This document shows positions 1 through 11,572 of a DNA stretch of 64,000 bases, piece by piece. Within the stretch, counting starts at the first letter, position 1; each line of letters starts with the position of its first letter. The notes beneath the pieces were generated by a model that was given only the letters and a program-made list of their open reading frames with translations, searched no databases and was not told the DNA's origin. This stretch comes from Gambelia wislizenii (taxonomy: Eukaryota > Chordata > Lepidosauria > Squamata > Crotaphytidae). The stretch covers positions 112,848,309 to 112,912,308 of the forward strand of contig JAUMIR010000002.1 in the NCBI GenBank assembly GCA_030847615.1. Direction: 5' to 3'. The position numbers and the translations under genes are program-made.

Positions 1-207
1 TTTTTAAAACAGCCTAGAACGTGTCTTCTATCTTCCATTCTGTCAGTTATCACTGGAAGCTGGTGCCTGTCACGTCAGTCGGGTGTACACTCTGTTTTGG
101 ATTTTAGTCAGGATATTAAAGGTCATTTAAGTTTTTGGAAGAGCTGAGAAGAATAGAATTATGAGAAGTAAGCCATGCTATGTGTTTGATGTCTGAGCGG
201 TTTTAAG

Positions 208-470
208 ACCGCAACTCAGTTTTTCTAGCCCTACACTGCAGCTAAAGTCATCAGATCATGCCTGATCTTGGAAGCTAAGCAGGGTCAACCCTGGTTTGTA
301 CTTGGATGGGAGACCACCAATGAATACAAGGTACTGTAGGCTATATTTCAGAAGAAAGAACTGGCAAATCACCTCTGAATTTTCCTTGCCTAAAAAAACA
401 CTATGAAAAATTCAAGAGGCCTCCATTAGTCAACAGGTGACTTGAAGGCACACACACGTATGCAGTTTTA
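208..470 (+). mobile_element. 5S rRNA-derived SINE (5S-Sauria type)
   Basis: The first ~120 bases follow vertebrate 5S rRNA: GGAAGCTAAGCAGGGTC followed by CTTGGATGGGAGACCACC and a GTACTGTAGGCT end, so the internal 5S promoter region is recognisable. The body then carries the tail seen in the reverse-strand copies at 23.5, 41.9 and 48.7 kb, ending in GTGACTTGAAGGCACACACAC. It is a retroposed SINE rather than a 5S gene, because it continues into the SINE tail and carries many substitutions. Confidence 0.85.
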
Positions 471-789
471 GGTCCAAATCACAATGGTATGGATTCAGAT
501 TTGGGCAGCATCCCCCTCAAAATGCTACAGAGAAGGCTAGAAGACTCTGCTGAAATGGAGTGAGCTGTCATGTGGGGAGAAAGTAGAAGATCCCTGAAAA
601 TTTGGTGGAGGCACTGCCTGTGAGTGAGTTGCCAGAGACAGATGACCACTGACAAAACGTCCAAATCTCCTGACATCACCTCAAACAAAAAGTGGGTGTG
701 TGGGTGTACATGCATGCCTGTGCAATCTGTTTGCACATTTAGCTGTTGCTCGTCAGGTGAAGAGAAGGCAAGTGATGCACATGGGACCA

Positions 790-2476
790 CTGCTCAGCAA
801 GAATGGTAAAATGCAAACAGATCACAATGAAAAGACAGAACTGTTCAATACCTGTTTTGCTTCATTTTTCCCCTAAAAGAGGACTGTGTGCTTCCATGCA
901 TCAACAGAGACCTTGGTAAGGAATCCAGGTTGCAAATTAAGATTGATAAATCAGGAATCACCTAGTTAGCCTAAATTAGGTCAAATCTGCAGGGCCAGTT
1001 GAACTGCATCCCAGAGTACAGTAGGAACTTGCTGACATATTCATAAAACCACTTGCCATCATTTTTGACAAATCTTGAATGGGTGAGGTGCCAAAGGACT
1101 GCAGACAAGCAAATATTGTCAACCTCTTAAAAAACAAAAGAGAAGATCCGGGAAACTACAGGCTGACCTCAATACCAGGAAAATATTAGAACAGATTATA
1201 CAGGAGTTGGTCTTCAAGTATCTTGATGATGATGCAGTAATTAGTAGGAGTCAGCATGGGTTTATCAAGAACAAATCCTGCCAAACTAACCTTATATCTT
1301 GTATTAATTGGGACAGTAGTTTAGTAGATAGTGGGAATGTTATGGATGTCATTTATCTGGATTTAACCAAAGCATCTGATAAGGTCCCCCATCATATTTT
1401 AGTCAGCAAGCTGACTAAATATGGAATAGATGGAAACACTATCAGATGGATCCATAATTGGTTGGAAAACTGTGCTCATAGAGTTGTCAATCAGTGGCTG
1501 TGTTTCAGATTGGAAGGAGGTTTCAAATGGAGTGCCACAGGGTTCTGTCCTGGGACTAATGCTCTTCAGTATTTATATCAATGGTTTAGATGATGGAATT
1601 GAGCGAATCCTTATCACATTTACAAATGATACAAAACTAGGAGGGATACCCAACACATTGGAATTCAAAAGGACTTTGATAAACTAGAAAACTGGGTTGA
1701 AATTAATAAAATGGAATTCAACAGAGACAAATGCAAGATTCTACAATTAGACCACAAAAACCACATTCACACATATAGCATGGGGAACACTTGGCTCAGC
1801 AGTACTACATGTGAAAAGGACCTTGGGATTATTGTTGATGATAAGTTGAACATGAGCCATCAGTGTGATGCTGCAGCAAGGAAGGCAAATGTTATGTTAG
1901 CATGCATTAGTCGATGCCTAGCTTCCAAGCTGAGGGAATTAATAGCCCTCCTATATTCTGTGCTGGTCAGGCCTCATCTGAAGTACTGCATTCAGTTCTG
2001 GACACCTCATTTTTAAAAGGATATAGACAAGTTGGAGCAAGTTCAGAGAAGGGCAAAGAGAATCATAAGAGGTATGGAGAACAAAACATACGAGGAGACG
2101 TTGAAGGAGTTGGGCATGTTCAGTCTTGGTGAAGAGAAGACTGAGGGGTGACATGATCACACTCTTTAAATACTTCAAGGGCTGCTGCAAAGAGGAAGGT
2201 GCAGGCTTGTTCTCTGCTGCCTCAGAGGGTAGATCTAGGTTTTAAGTTATGGGGGGGGGGTAGATTTCGATTGAACACTAGAAGGATCGTCTTGACAGTG
2301 AGAGTGGTTCAGCAGTGGTACCAAATGCCTAGAGAGGTGGTGGGGTCTCCTCTGGACATCTTCAAAAAGAGGACAGCGACCTGCTGGGGATGCTTTAGCT
2401 GGACATCCTGCATTGAGCAGGCCATTGGACTTGATGGCCCATAGGGCCCCTTCCAACTCTATGATTCTATGTACAC
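790..2476 (+). mobile_element. CR1-group LINE, degenerate
   Basis: Translation in shifting frames gives CR1-type reverse transcriptase text from about 800, through the finger region near 1080-1180 and the palm at 1207-1690, to the C-terminal region at 1711-2190. The 3' UTR ends with a 'CCTTCCAACTCTATGATTCTATG' type terminus near 2470, the hallmark of CR1 3' ends. It is more diverged than the other CR1 copies here, so probably older. The 5' limit is uncertain; similarity may begin somewhat before 790. Confidence 0.85.
1207..2016 (+). pseudogene. CR1 reverse transcriptase remnant
   Basis: Frames 1207-1593, 1430-1687 and 1711-2016 together cover the CR1 reverse transcriptase palm and thumb. Visible motifs are SQHGF near the start, the DLTKASDKVPHH stretch holding the first catalytic Asp, GVPQGSVLG at about 1530, and LNMSHQCDAAARKAN with the LVRPHLKYC block downstream. 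The FADD active-site box reads FTND at about 1618-1629, so the first Asp of the catalytic pair is lost. Frameshifts also break the reading frame. This is a dead pseudogene copy. Confidence 0.85.
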
Positions 2477-3443
2477 CTGTCAAATGAAACCAGTGTTTCA
2501 CTCCTCACATTCTACTGGCTTTGGGGAAGTAGATCCCACCTTCCCCATAAGGATGTAGTTTCTTATTTGTCCCCCACCCCCTCCCACTCCACCCCACCCC
2601 CCTCCTTTCTCTTTTGGTCAATGAACATATGTATCTTTTGGCAAAAGTGCATAAAGCAGAAAGTGTCAATTCTCCATTTTAATACTAAGGCAGTAATAAA
2701 TTATCATTCATCTGAATCTAATAATTCATAAACCAAGGTGTCATGCATTTGGTTTGAAGCATGCCCACCAGCTGAAAGATAGCCAGATGGTAAAACATTT
2801 CAGACGCAGGCGTGCACAGTCTAAGTGAGGAATCAATCATACTGAATTAAGTAGATATGTTCAAAGTCAAGGGATTTGCATTTCCCCTCCCCACCCCACC
2901 CTGCCCCTCTCCTGCCCCTGAGCCATTGACATTCACCACGTTAATCACTCAAGTCAAAAGAATTTCAAATCTCACTAGAATAACAGCAGTAATTTTTGGA
3001 GTAATTTTCCATAGACTAGACAGGTTTCATCTGTATGAGTTAAAGTTTTCTGAGTGTCCAATAATAGTAGTAGTAGTAGTAGGAATAAAATTTTAAAAAG
3101 ATTTTACACACACACATACACACACACACACGGGGGGGGGGGAATATGTATATATCTCTTGCCTTTCTTGTGGCATAAGACTCCAAGGCAGAAAGTTCCT
3201 TAAGGATATCAGTTTAAATCTCAGAAAGTTTAGGATATCTGGATAAGAAGTGAGGAACTTTGGACTTTTATCATACAAGCATCTAAAAATGCTGTAATTC
3301 CTCAATTGAGAAAAGTGGAATTTTAGTGGCATTAAAACATTAATTACCATACACGTTGCCATAATCACGCAACAATACCACTAACAGAGGATCACACAAC
3401 CATCTACTACCGTTTTAAGAATGGGATTAAGGCTCGTGCTATA
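2477..3443. other. No gene seen; C-rich and microsatellite tracts
   Basis: There is a pyrimidine/C-rich tract at about 2570-2607 and another at 2885-2920. A short (TAG)n run lies at about 3064-3083, and a (CA)n run at 3105-3131 is followed by poly-G at about 3133-3142. The rest is AT-rich sequence in which I see no recognisable repeat or coding signal. Confidence 0.6.
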
Positions 3444-3738
3444 GACTTCAGATGAACCAAATCTCGACAAAAAAACCATGTCGTTTAGGACACGACAATA
3501 GCACAAAAGGCAAAATTATCAGATGTCCTCATTGTTTAGCTATTCCCACTGCATTGCACTGGTGTGAATGAGGCATCACTTTTTATTGACAGGTTAAGCC
3601 ATCAATAAAACGTGAAGCCCATTCATGCCAGCACAATGCAGCAGGAATGGGTAAGCGATCTCATCATCTGATAATTTCATCCCTTTGTGCTATCATCAGG
3701 TCCTAATTATGTGGTTTTTGCCACATCTGATAAAGTCC
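3444..3738. mobile_element. T-family short inverted-repeat DNA transposon (T1)
   Basis: The right end reads TCTGATAAAGTCC, shared with the other T copies; the left end GACTTCAGATG is a decayed form of the inverted terminus. Both sides are flanked by ATA, compatible with a 3-bp target duplication. The interior is an imperfect palindrome centred near 3595 (TTTATTGACAGG / GCCATCAATAAAA). It encodes nothing. Confidence 0.6.
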
Positions 3739-3843
3739 ATAGTAACATAAGTTTTCCCATTGCTTAGTAATGATGGAGTATTAACACTTTGAGATGGCCC
3801 ACACATGCACCTTCTGTGATTTTCCATGGGCGAGATTTCGGCT

Positions 3844-4066
3844 GTTCTCAGGAGAAGACACCTAAACATTAGGAGGAACTTCCTGACAGTAGGAGCTTTT
3901 CAGTCATGGAATGCACTGCCTTGTAGTGTGGTGGAATCTCCTTCTTTGGAGGTTTTTAAACAGAGGCTGGATGGCCATCTGTCGGGCATGCTTTGATTGG
4001 GTATTCCTGCAGGGCAGGGACTTGGAATAGATGGCCCTTGTGGTCTCTTAGACTCTATGATTCTAT
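3844..4066 (+). mobile_element. CR1 LINE 3' end, 5'-truncated
   Basis: Sequence from 'AACATTAGGAGGAACTTCCTGACAGTA' to 'CTCTATGATTCTATG' matches the last ~220 bases of the CR1 copies at 35.5 and 58.3 kb. It includes the final codons region (AGGCTGGATGGCCATCTGTC) and the short 3' UTR. Severe 5' truncation is the usual outcome of target-primed reverse transcription. Confidence 0.85.
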
Positions 4067-4194
4067 GTAGTTCCACTCTCTAAAAAGCAGGCAGTCACAG
4101 CAGCAAAATAGCTGAGTAAATTAGAACATATCTCACCAACTACGCCACAGCTTCACTAGCTTCCTGGGCTTTCCTGGACACAATTCAAAGCACT

Positions 4195-4500
4195 GGTTTA
4201 AAATGATAAAGCTTTGGACCAAGCTGACTGAAGGACTGCCTGCTCCCACATGAACCTGATCTTTGGGAGCCTCTGCCTAAGGAGTGGAAGACCATGAGGG
4301 TCATGTCTTCCCAAAAGGGGGTGCCCCACCGCTTCTTCTCAGGACACCTGCTCTTAAGAGTTTTAGGAATCAGGTGAACACATTTTTATTTGCATATTCC
4401 TATTAGACTACACACCCCCTGCCGCCAATGGTTCTGTGGTGTGTGTGTGTGTGTACTTTAAAGGTCTGCTTTGGCTCTACTGTTTTAATTTTACTATCAG
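4195..4500 (+). repeat. Possible LINE/SINE 3'-tail repeat
   Basis: The stretch GGACTGCCTGCTCCCACATGAACC ... GGAATCAGGTGAACACATTTTTATTTGCAT resembles the 3' regions of L2-like repeats of reptiles, with a related but diverged stretch at 53.2-53.6 kb. A (TG)n run lies at about 4438-4453. The clade is a guess. Confidence 0.3.
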
Positions 4501-4596
4501 GTTTTTTGTTTTGTTTTTTGGATTTCCCAATTACTATTGTTTTTTACACTGTAAAAAAAATCTAATTCAGGTAGAAAAGTTTTCAGATGGGTTGCA

Positions 4597-5040
4597 TGTC
4601 AGGAGTTAGAGACTGAACTCCATAGAAAATGGCCAAACAACTGCTAAGTCATGCTAGCCGAGGCCAACGAACTGCCAAGTCATGCTAGCCTTGAGGCCAC
4701 AGCTGCACAAGAAGGTTACTGCAGGGCATAGCCTCAGGATAGAGTCTGGAGTGCAAAATCTGATGTAATGCACCCATGTATTTGAGGGAGCCAATGCCCT
4801 GTAAATCTGTATAAAAGAAGGCTCAGTCCAGAGCATTCTTTCTCTTGAAATACTTTGATGTCTGGTGAAGCAGTTTGTCTGTCTGCTGTGTATATATCTG
4901 TACATATTGCAACTGCCTTGAGCTTGAAGATAAAGTGCCTCCTGTTTGTTTGGAAGACACAGTCTGTGTGTGAGTATTCTTGGGAGCAGGTTGCTGCTAA
5001 GTCTGCTGAGATATTATTGGCTTCTGCCGGGGATTGAATG
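4597..5040 (+). repeat. Possible solo LTR of an LTR retrotransposon
   Basis: This ~440-bp block has the architecture of an LTR: a TATAAAAG box at 4810-4817, a transcribed part of about 110 bases, a GATAAAG poly(A)-like signal near 4929, and a GT-rich stretch just after it (TTTGTTTGGAAGACACAGTC, TGTGTGTGAG). ATGTCA occurs at both edges (about 4600 and 5039). No gag, pol or env text flanks it, so it would be a solo LTR. I could not fix TG...CA termini, so the limits and the class are unproven. Confidence 0.4.
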
Positions 5041-5269
5041 TCATATCATCCCCCAACACTGCAGTAGGTGGAATTCCAAACAATCCTGACCCCAAATACC
5101 ATCTGTCATAGAATCATAGAGTTGGAAGAGACCACAAGGGCCATCCAGTCCAACCCCTGCCATGCAGGAAACCTCCAAAGAACCTCCAAAGAAGGAGACT
5201 CCACCACACTCCGAGGCAGTGTATTCCACTGTCGGATAGCTCTTATTGTCAGGAAGTTCTTGCTAATGT

Positions 5270-6150
5270 TTAGGTAGAATCTCTTTTATGTAGTTTGAAC
5301 CCATTGCTCTGTGTCCTAGTCTCTGGAGCAGCAGAAAACAAGCTTGCTCCATCCTCAGTATGACATCCCTTCAAATATTTAAACATGGCGACCATATCAT
5401 CTCTCAACCTTCTCTTCGCCAGACTAAACATGCCCAGCTCCCTAAGCCACTCCTCATAGGGCATGACTTCCAGACATCCCACTATTTTGGTCACCCTCAT
5501 CTGGGTACGTTCCAGCTTCTCAATGCCTTCCTGAATTGTGGTGCCCACAACTGGACATAGTATTCCAAGTGAGTTCTGACCAAAGCAGAATAGAGTGGCA
5601 CTATTACTTCCCTTATTCTAGACACTATATTTGTATTAATGCAGCCTAGAATCACATTGACTTTTTTAGCTGCTGTATGATACTGCTGACTCATGTTCAG
5701 CTTGTGGTCCACTAAGACTCCTAGATCCCTTTCGCATGTACTGCCGTCAAGCCAGGTGTCACCCATCCTATATCTGTGCATTTCATTTTTACTGCCCAAG
5801 TGTAGTATCCTACATTTATCCCTGTTGAAATTCATTTCGTTAGTTTTGGCCCAGCTTTCTAATCTGTTGAGCTCATTTTGGATTCTGATCCTGTCCTCTG
5901 GGGTATTAGCTACCCTACCTAATTTGGTGTCATCTGCAAACTTGATAAGCATACACTCTATTCCCTCATCCAAATCATTGATAAAGATGTTGGATAGCAC
6001 TGGGCCCAGGACAGAACCCTGTGGCACCCCACTGGTCACTTCTCTCCAGGATGAAGAGGAGCCATTGATGACTACACTTTGGGTTCGATCAGTCAACCAA
6101 TTACAAATCCACCTAACAGTTGCATTGTCTAGCCCGCATGTTACTAACAT
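5270..6150 (-). pseudogene. CR1 reverse transcriptase remnant (best-preserved palm domain)
   Basis: The 217-residue frame 5497-6150 carries NWLTDRTQSVVING, then [10 protein letters not shown] at residues 41-50 and FADDTKLG at 71-78, with both active-site Asp residues intact. CERDLGVLVDHKLNMSQQ and LVRTHLEYYVQLW follow. A frameshift near 5540 moves the C-terminal part into frame 5270-5548, with KLERTQMRVTKIVG and YEEWLRELGMFSLAKRRLRDDM. In intact CR1 this protein copies its own RNA at the nicked target. Here the N-terminal endonuclease is absent and the frame is broken. Confidence 0.9.
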
Positions 6151-6344
6151 TTTTGCAATAATGTCATGGGGGACCTTGTCAAAAGCCTACTGAAATCAAG
6201 ATACACTACATCCACAGCATTCCCTTCATCTATCAAGTTTGTAACTCTATCAAAAAAAGAGATAGGATTAGGCATGACTTGTTTCTGAGAAATCCATGTT
6301 GACTTTAAGTGATCACAGCATTCCTTTCTAAGTACTTACAGACT

Positions 6345-6581
6345 TAGATTTTCCTTGGTTTTTTTTCCGGGCTGTGAGGCCGTGTTCTGGAATAGTTTCT
6401 TTCTGACATTTCGCCTGCATCTGTTGCTGGCATCCTCAGAGAATGCCAGCCTGAGGATGCCAGCCACAGATGCAGGCAGAACATCAGAAAGAAACTATTC
6501 CAGAACACGGCCTTATAGCCCGGAAAAAAACCAAGGAAAATCTATGGATGCCGGCCGTGAAAGCCTTCGACTTCACAATGT
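6345..6581. mobile_element. Penelope-like element terminal repeats in inverted orientation
   Basis: Two copies of the PLE 3'-terminal sequence face each other: the arm at about 6349-6432 (CCTTGGTTTTTTTTCCGGGC ... GCTGGCATCCTCAGAGAATG) is mirrored at about 6446-6543. One side carries the extra 'GAAAGCCTTCGACTTCAC' end, also seen as the 3' end of the PLE at 49.9 kb. A 9-bp target duplication TTACAGACT brackets the unit inside a CR1. PLEs are known for inverted or tandem pseudo-LTR arrangements. Confidence 0.8.
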
Positions 6582-6640
6582 TTACAGACTGTTTAATGAT
6601 CTGCTCTAGAATCATTCTTCAAGAATATGTCAGCAATGCA

Positions 6641-7394
6641 ATTTTGTTTTCACTTAGAAGAAAATTGAAACTTCAGAATTATTCTGGAGGATGTTTCCTG
6701 CTCAGGACTGTGCTAGAATGGTGCTGACTATTTAGGAAGAAAGAAATAGCCCGAGGTTGGAAGGATGACTGTCTTGGCTACAACTCCCAGACTCCCACAG
6801 TCAATAAAGAGGTTTTTTTTTTAAAAAAAATGTAGCTTTAATCCAGCTGTGGGTCTGTAATGGCAAGAAGAAGTAACTTTACCTAACACTGTATCTCACA
6901 CACAACTTGCAGAATTAATTCCCAGAGAGCCATGAGTGAGCACCATGGCCAACCAAACTAGAAGGAGCTTCTGCTGTCACCATGAATGATATAAACAGAC
7001 ATGTTATACCACAGCTCAGAAGATTTATTTATTGACTGGAAATGTTATAAACAGACATGTTATTACCACAGCTCAGAAAAGTTATTTATTTGTCCATATC
7101 TCAAAAGTAACTAGAATTGATGGCTGGCATCCTGTTCAGTAATTACAATGTTGTAACTGTTTCAATTCAAGTTCACAGTTGTTGTACAACTACAATGACC
7201 AAATCCCTCCTTTGAAGTTCTGCAATCCTCCTCAACACAACCGTTTCCAAGGTTCTGGAGAGTGAGACATGTCCAGTGCCCTCCAGGTCATGGGGCACAC
7301 TGAGATCGGCAGGTGCAACAGGATCCAAACAGGACCCTGTAGAGGCCTTGGGTGTCTCAGTCCACCGAGTGACTGGGAGAGGGCTGGACATATA
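6641..7394. other. No gene seen
   Basis: AT-rich sequence. GGTTTATTTATTGACTGGAAATG-like phrases at about 7020-7045 and an imperfect local duplication (ATAAACAGACATGTTAT ... CCACAGCTCAGAA at about 6991 and 7050) are the only structure noticed. A 'CTACAACTCCCAG' phrase near 6779 is a scrap of the Y-type repeat. Confidence 0.5.
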
Positions 7395-7961
7395 GGACTT
7401 TATCAGGCCTCTAAAAACGTTCTTTTGGCACCATATTTTACACCATTTTTGTGCCAGCAAAAGAACCCAAAATGCCAAACACGGCATTGATAGCATGAAA
7501 AATCACCCTTGTATTTCCTCATTCATGCCAAGCGTGATCTCAGCGGATCTCACAAGAAGATCTGAGCACGCTTAAAAGTATAAAAAACAGCTATGGTAAA
7601 TTAAAAAACAAAATATACACACAAGCCCTGAAACACACTTAAAAGCTTGCCTGCAACATGGGGAGGTTCATAAAAAGAGTGTCCCATGGCTAGTTTTTGC
7701 ATTCCCACCCTGTCATTTTCTGATGAGGATCGCCCATTGGTGCTGGAATTGCGCCAATAGAATGGGGTGCGGTTTCACATGCTCGCAATCATGGCCAAAA
7801 TACACCACAGCTAATCTATTTGATGGCTTGGCCTGACAATTAAAAAAGAATGCCTTATTTACAATACATAATCATGAATCATGACATCATCTGGTATTCA
7901 CGCCCTTTCACGTTCATTAGGTGTCATTACAACACCATATTTGCCATATCTCATAAAGTCC
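7395..7961. mobile_element. T-family DNA transposon (T2)
   Basis: It starts GGACTTTATCAG and ends ATAAAGTCC, flanked on both sides by ATA (3-bp duplication). The interior has the family landmarks: GTTCTTTTGGCACC near the left end, a GATCTCACAAGAAGATC hairpin-like segment, and GGTGTCATTACAACACCATATTTG near the right end. It is non-coding. Confidence 0.75.
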
Positions 7962-9960
7962 ATAGTTACTGACTGCCCTGTTCTCCAGCACCTCAGAGAT
8001 GGCTGTGGTGTGTGTGTGTGTGTGTGTGTGTGCAAGGTTTCAAAAGTAGGATTTGGGAGGGTAGCATCAGGAGATGTCAGAACTACATCTCTGTAGCTTG
8101 GCTGATCTTTTTCTTAATTTAAAAACCCACATCTGAAAACTACTAGCTTTCCCAGTTTTAGACACCACAATCTTCTCCCGTCCACTTCATCATCACTTCA
8201 ACATTTACAACAGAGCAAGAGCATGAGCCAGCACTTGAACCATATGATATTCCTCCTTTACCATTTAATGAAGCCACAGGATCATAACTATAAAAGTAAC
8301 TGGTTACTCCTAAGCTCTGATGCGGCAACCAGATAAGCAGACCTTGCTCCAATTAAGTCCCAAGCCTTTATCAGTTAGGCAATTGCCCAGCAGCTAATCA
8401 GGCAGTTATCCAGTATCATATGGCCAATCTGAGTATACTCTGTTCTTCAGTGGAACTACACTGGCAGAAAAGAGTTTTTGAAGAAAAGCCTTTATGGCTT
8501 GCCTAAAGAATATGACTATTAGTTCGAATTTTTAAAAAATCTAACCAGAACAAATCCTTTCTTTGTAGTTGGTTACTTTGTCACATGAAGAGCCCAGCTG
8601 GGAGAAAATGTGCCTGTGGAAATTAGATTCTCTCTTTGCTGAAATCTCCAGCCTTGGCTGTACCCAAGTAGAATTTGTGGCTTTTCCATTAATGCTTCAT
8701 ATGTATATATATTTTCTACAGGCAGTGCCTCAGATCACAATCTTGTACCTTACAGAGGAAGAGAATCATTTTCTCTCCCATTCTCACCGGATTCTCCCTT
8801 GAACACAGATGACAACTGATGAATTCAACCAATTATTATCTGATCACAAAAGACTCCTTCCTATCTCTCCAGTCAATCTCCTAGAGATGCCTTGTTTGCT
8901 TAAATGCTTTCCTCTGCTTTGCAATAAAACAGCTGGTTTTCATCAAGAAGCACATGGTGCCAGGGAGCAATTCCACCACAGGCTTCTAAGTTATCCTGCT
9001 CAGATGCAGCTTTTCTGAGTGCGGAAGGGAAATTTAATGAAGTGGTATCACCAAGTTAATTTATTGAGATTCCTGTTTGGCTTTCTCTCAGGAGGAATGC
9101 AGGGGACTAATGAGGAACCAAGTGTTGTGTCAGGCAACAGAGAACAGTCTTCAGAAAGGACAGGTGGGTATCCAGCATACTCATTGCTAGCTTCAATGGG
9201 TTGCAATTAATTAAAGGTTCCCTCAACAGACACACAGTCTGGGACATTTTATGAAGATAATGAGCTGACAGATATTTTAATAAATTGCTTAGCAATTTCT
9301 CCAAGTCATTACCCAGCCTGTGTCATATGAGGGATGAGTAATGAAGAAGATTTAAGCTCGCGAAACATGTAAAATGCTAATCTTACTCAGGCTTATCAAC
9401 AACAAGAGGCCAACACCCTGATGTAGAAAGTGATTAAATAAAAACAAACTAACCAACCTTCTGTTGATACATATCCCAACTGATTCCATCCCATACTCCA
9501 AACATATCCTTGAATTCAGGTGTTTCTGAACAGAAGCAACAAATTCAGAGTTATCTTACAGTGAATAGGTGCAGTTGGTGTTTCGTTGAAGAAGAGTTAC
9601 CTGCATAAATGTGTATGACCCCATAAATAATTTATTGCCACTTAATGCTTATCTGGAAATTTACAATGCATTTTTTTTAAATGTGTGTGCATCTTTGGTA
9701 TAAAAAGGGTGCAATTCCTGAAATAAGGGCAGGGCACAAGCCATGGTCAGGCTACTTTTGCCAATGATGTTTTACTGAACCTCAATTATCATGTCTCTCC
9801 ATTCTAGAAGTGAGGCCACCTCTGAGATCCATGTCAAGCATAGCACTGAGGTTTAATGATGAAGCATATAGAACCAAGAATAGTTTTGGTCTTTATATGT
9901 TCTTTTAAACTGATGTTATGTGTTTATTTTAATCTGACCCATGGGGAGAGGCAGATAAGA
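7962..9960. other. Largely single-copy-looking DNA; no gene seen
   Basis: A (TG)n microsatellite sits at about 8007-8032. Short frames here have no recognisable domain. The part at 9190-9420 is AT-rich, non-repetitive and holds TAATTAATTAAAGG-like and TTGCTTAGCAA palindrome motifs, so it is a candidate for a conserved noncoding element, by inference only. Confidence 0.5.
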
Positions 9961-9983
9961 AGTTGTTGTGGTTGTTGTTGTTA

Positions 9984-10314
9984 CAGGTTGAGTACCCCTT
10001 ATCCAGAAATCCAAAATACTCCCAAATCCAAAATTGTCCACATGAGTGGCTGAAATAGTGACACTTTTGTTTTCTGATGGTTCAATGTATACAAACTTTG
10101 TTTCATGCACAAAATTATTAAACACATTGTGTATCAAATTACCTTCAGGCTATGTGTATAAGGTATATATGAAACAAATGAATTTCGTGTTTAGACTTGG
10201 ATCCCATCTCCAAGATATCTCATTATGCATAAACAAATATTCCATAATTGGGGAAAAATTGAAATTTAAAACACTTTTGGTACCAAGCATTTTGGATGAG
10301 GGATATTCAACCTG
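9984..10314. mobile_element. Tigger-like (mariner/pogo) non-autonomous element W1
   Basis: The ends CAGGTTGAGTACCCCTTATC and GGGATATTCAACCTG are inverted repeats next to TA on the left (TG on the right), resembling Tigger-type elements that duplicate TA. The interior holds GATGGTTCAATGTATACAAAC and GGATCCCATCTCCAAGATATC, shared with the reverse copy at 24.0-24.6 kb. Confidence 0.75.
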
Positions 10315-11384
10315 TGCTGTTGATGTTTTCATTACGGAGTGCTGAAGGCAACACAGTGGTGCAGGGTATTTGTGTCTGGGAATCTGATGTGGCAGTTATC
10401 TTCTTTCTTGAAGGACTGTCTCTTTGCCTCCATTTATGTTCTGCTTCTAGCATCAGTGGCCTGGTGCTCCTAGTAAAGGGTATCTCTCACCTTGTGGTGG
10501 TTGGATGAGGTACCCACCTTCCCTTGTTGGATTATATACAGTATTTTTAAATAAAGCAGTTTTTTTTAATGGCATAGGTTTCCAGTGTATCCTCATCCAA
10601 AAGAGTGTAAACTTTCCTTTAAATTTCTCACAATGGCATTACTATGAGAACTTGCATTGTGCCTTTCATCTCAATGGCATTCTCAAAGTGGCTTCCATAT
10701 TAGAATTTTAAGATAGACACCATTAAAGCAAGAAGAAATCAAAAAAAAAAAAAAACACAGGACAGCAAATAACATAAAATATCAAGAAGGAAGGGGGATT
10801 TTTTTTAAAAAAGCTTCACAATGCATTTCAAATAGTATGTAAATAAAATATTTTTGACATGAAGCATCCTCTCAACAGGGTATTTCAAGCTGCTGCGTAG
10901 TTCCCCATCCTCACTGCTGTGATATGTGTAGTTTGAGCAATATCCCCTTAACATGACACCATGTTCTAAATTGTCTATAGAAAATGTATCTTCCTTAAGT
11001 GATTTTTTTTTTTAAGGATACTTGTTGAGTAGCTGTTGAATAAATTGGCATCGGGCTTATAGTGTTGTGAAAACTGGTGATATTACTCTCTGTGGAGTTG
11101 CTTTCTGTTGTTCTTGGATACGAACCCAGACTGGCCTCTTTTAGTTTAGGCTGGGATCCAACATACCTTGTGGGGAGCTTCTATACATACCATTACTGAC
11201 TTTACTCCTTCTAACAGCAAACTCAGAAGGAGAAGGAGGAGCAGAAGAAAAAGAAAAAAACTTGGTACAGTGTGTACATACACAGATGCTTTTATCATGT
11301 GTACTATCCCTAAAAGGACAGCAAACGGTTACTGCCAGTGAGCTGAGCTACATATCAGTATATGGGTAAGAAATACATATACAC
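10315..11384. other. No gene seen
   Basis: AT-rich DNA with poly-A runs at about 10741-10755 and poly-T near 10559-10568 and 11006-11015, plus a purine-rich AGAAGGAG/AAGAAAAAG tract at 11226-11260. No repeat family or exon was recognised. Confidence 0.5.
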
Positions 11385-11570
11385 ATTCTTTCAATCTTTA
11401 TTTAAATTTCAAACCCTCCCCCCATGGAGTCAAGGCAGCTTAAAAATGGAAACAACTACATTATACATAAAACACAGAAAAGAGCAACATTAAACACAAC
11501 ATTAAACCAATTTAAACCATCCAATTAATATAATAAAAAGTAATTAAAGCAGTACAATTAAAACAATTCA
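11385..11570 (-). repeat. Possible SINE/LINE tail, minus strand
   Basis: CTTTATTTAAATTTCAAACCC followed by GTCAAGGCAGCTTAAAAATGG reads, in reverse, as a SINE tail with a 'GCTGCCTTGAC ... AATAAAG' ending. It resembles the segment at 31560-31690. Family not fixed. Confidence 0.35.
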
Positions 11571-11572
11571 GC

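Larger units (their letters stand above)
5100..6640 (-). mobile_element. CR1 LINE, minus strand, split by a PLE insertion
   Basis: The 3' end is at 5100-5125 on the minus strand (CATAGAATCATAGAGTTGG on plus). Reverse transcriptase text runs to about 6335, is interrupted at 6345-6581 by a Penelope-like insert, and CR1-like sequence resumes after the target duplication TTACAGACT (6336-6344 and 6582-6590) with GTTTAATGATCTGCTCTAGAATC. The 5' end is truncated near 6640. Confidence 0.85.

Noticed and set aside
240..345. 5S rRNA gene
   Set aside because: Diverged 5S-like head joined to a SINE tail and present in several dispersed copies; a SINE.
3724..3738. Host promoter or operator palindromes suggested by TCTGATAAAGTCC motifs
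   Set aside because: The motif recurs as the terminal repeat of T elements across the window.
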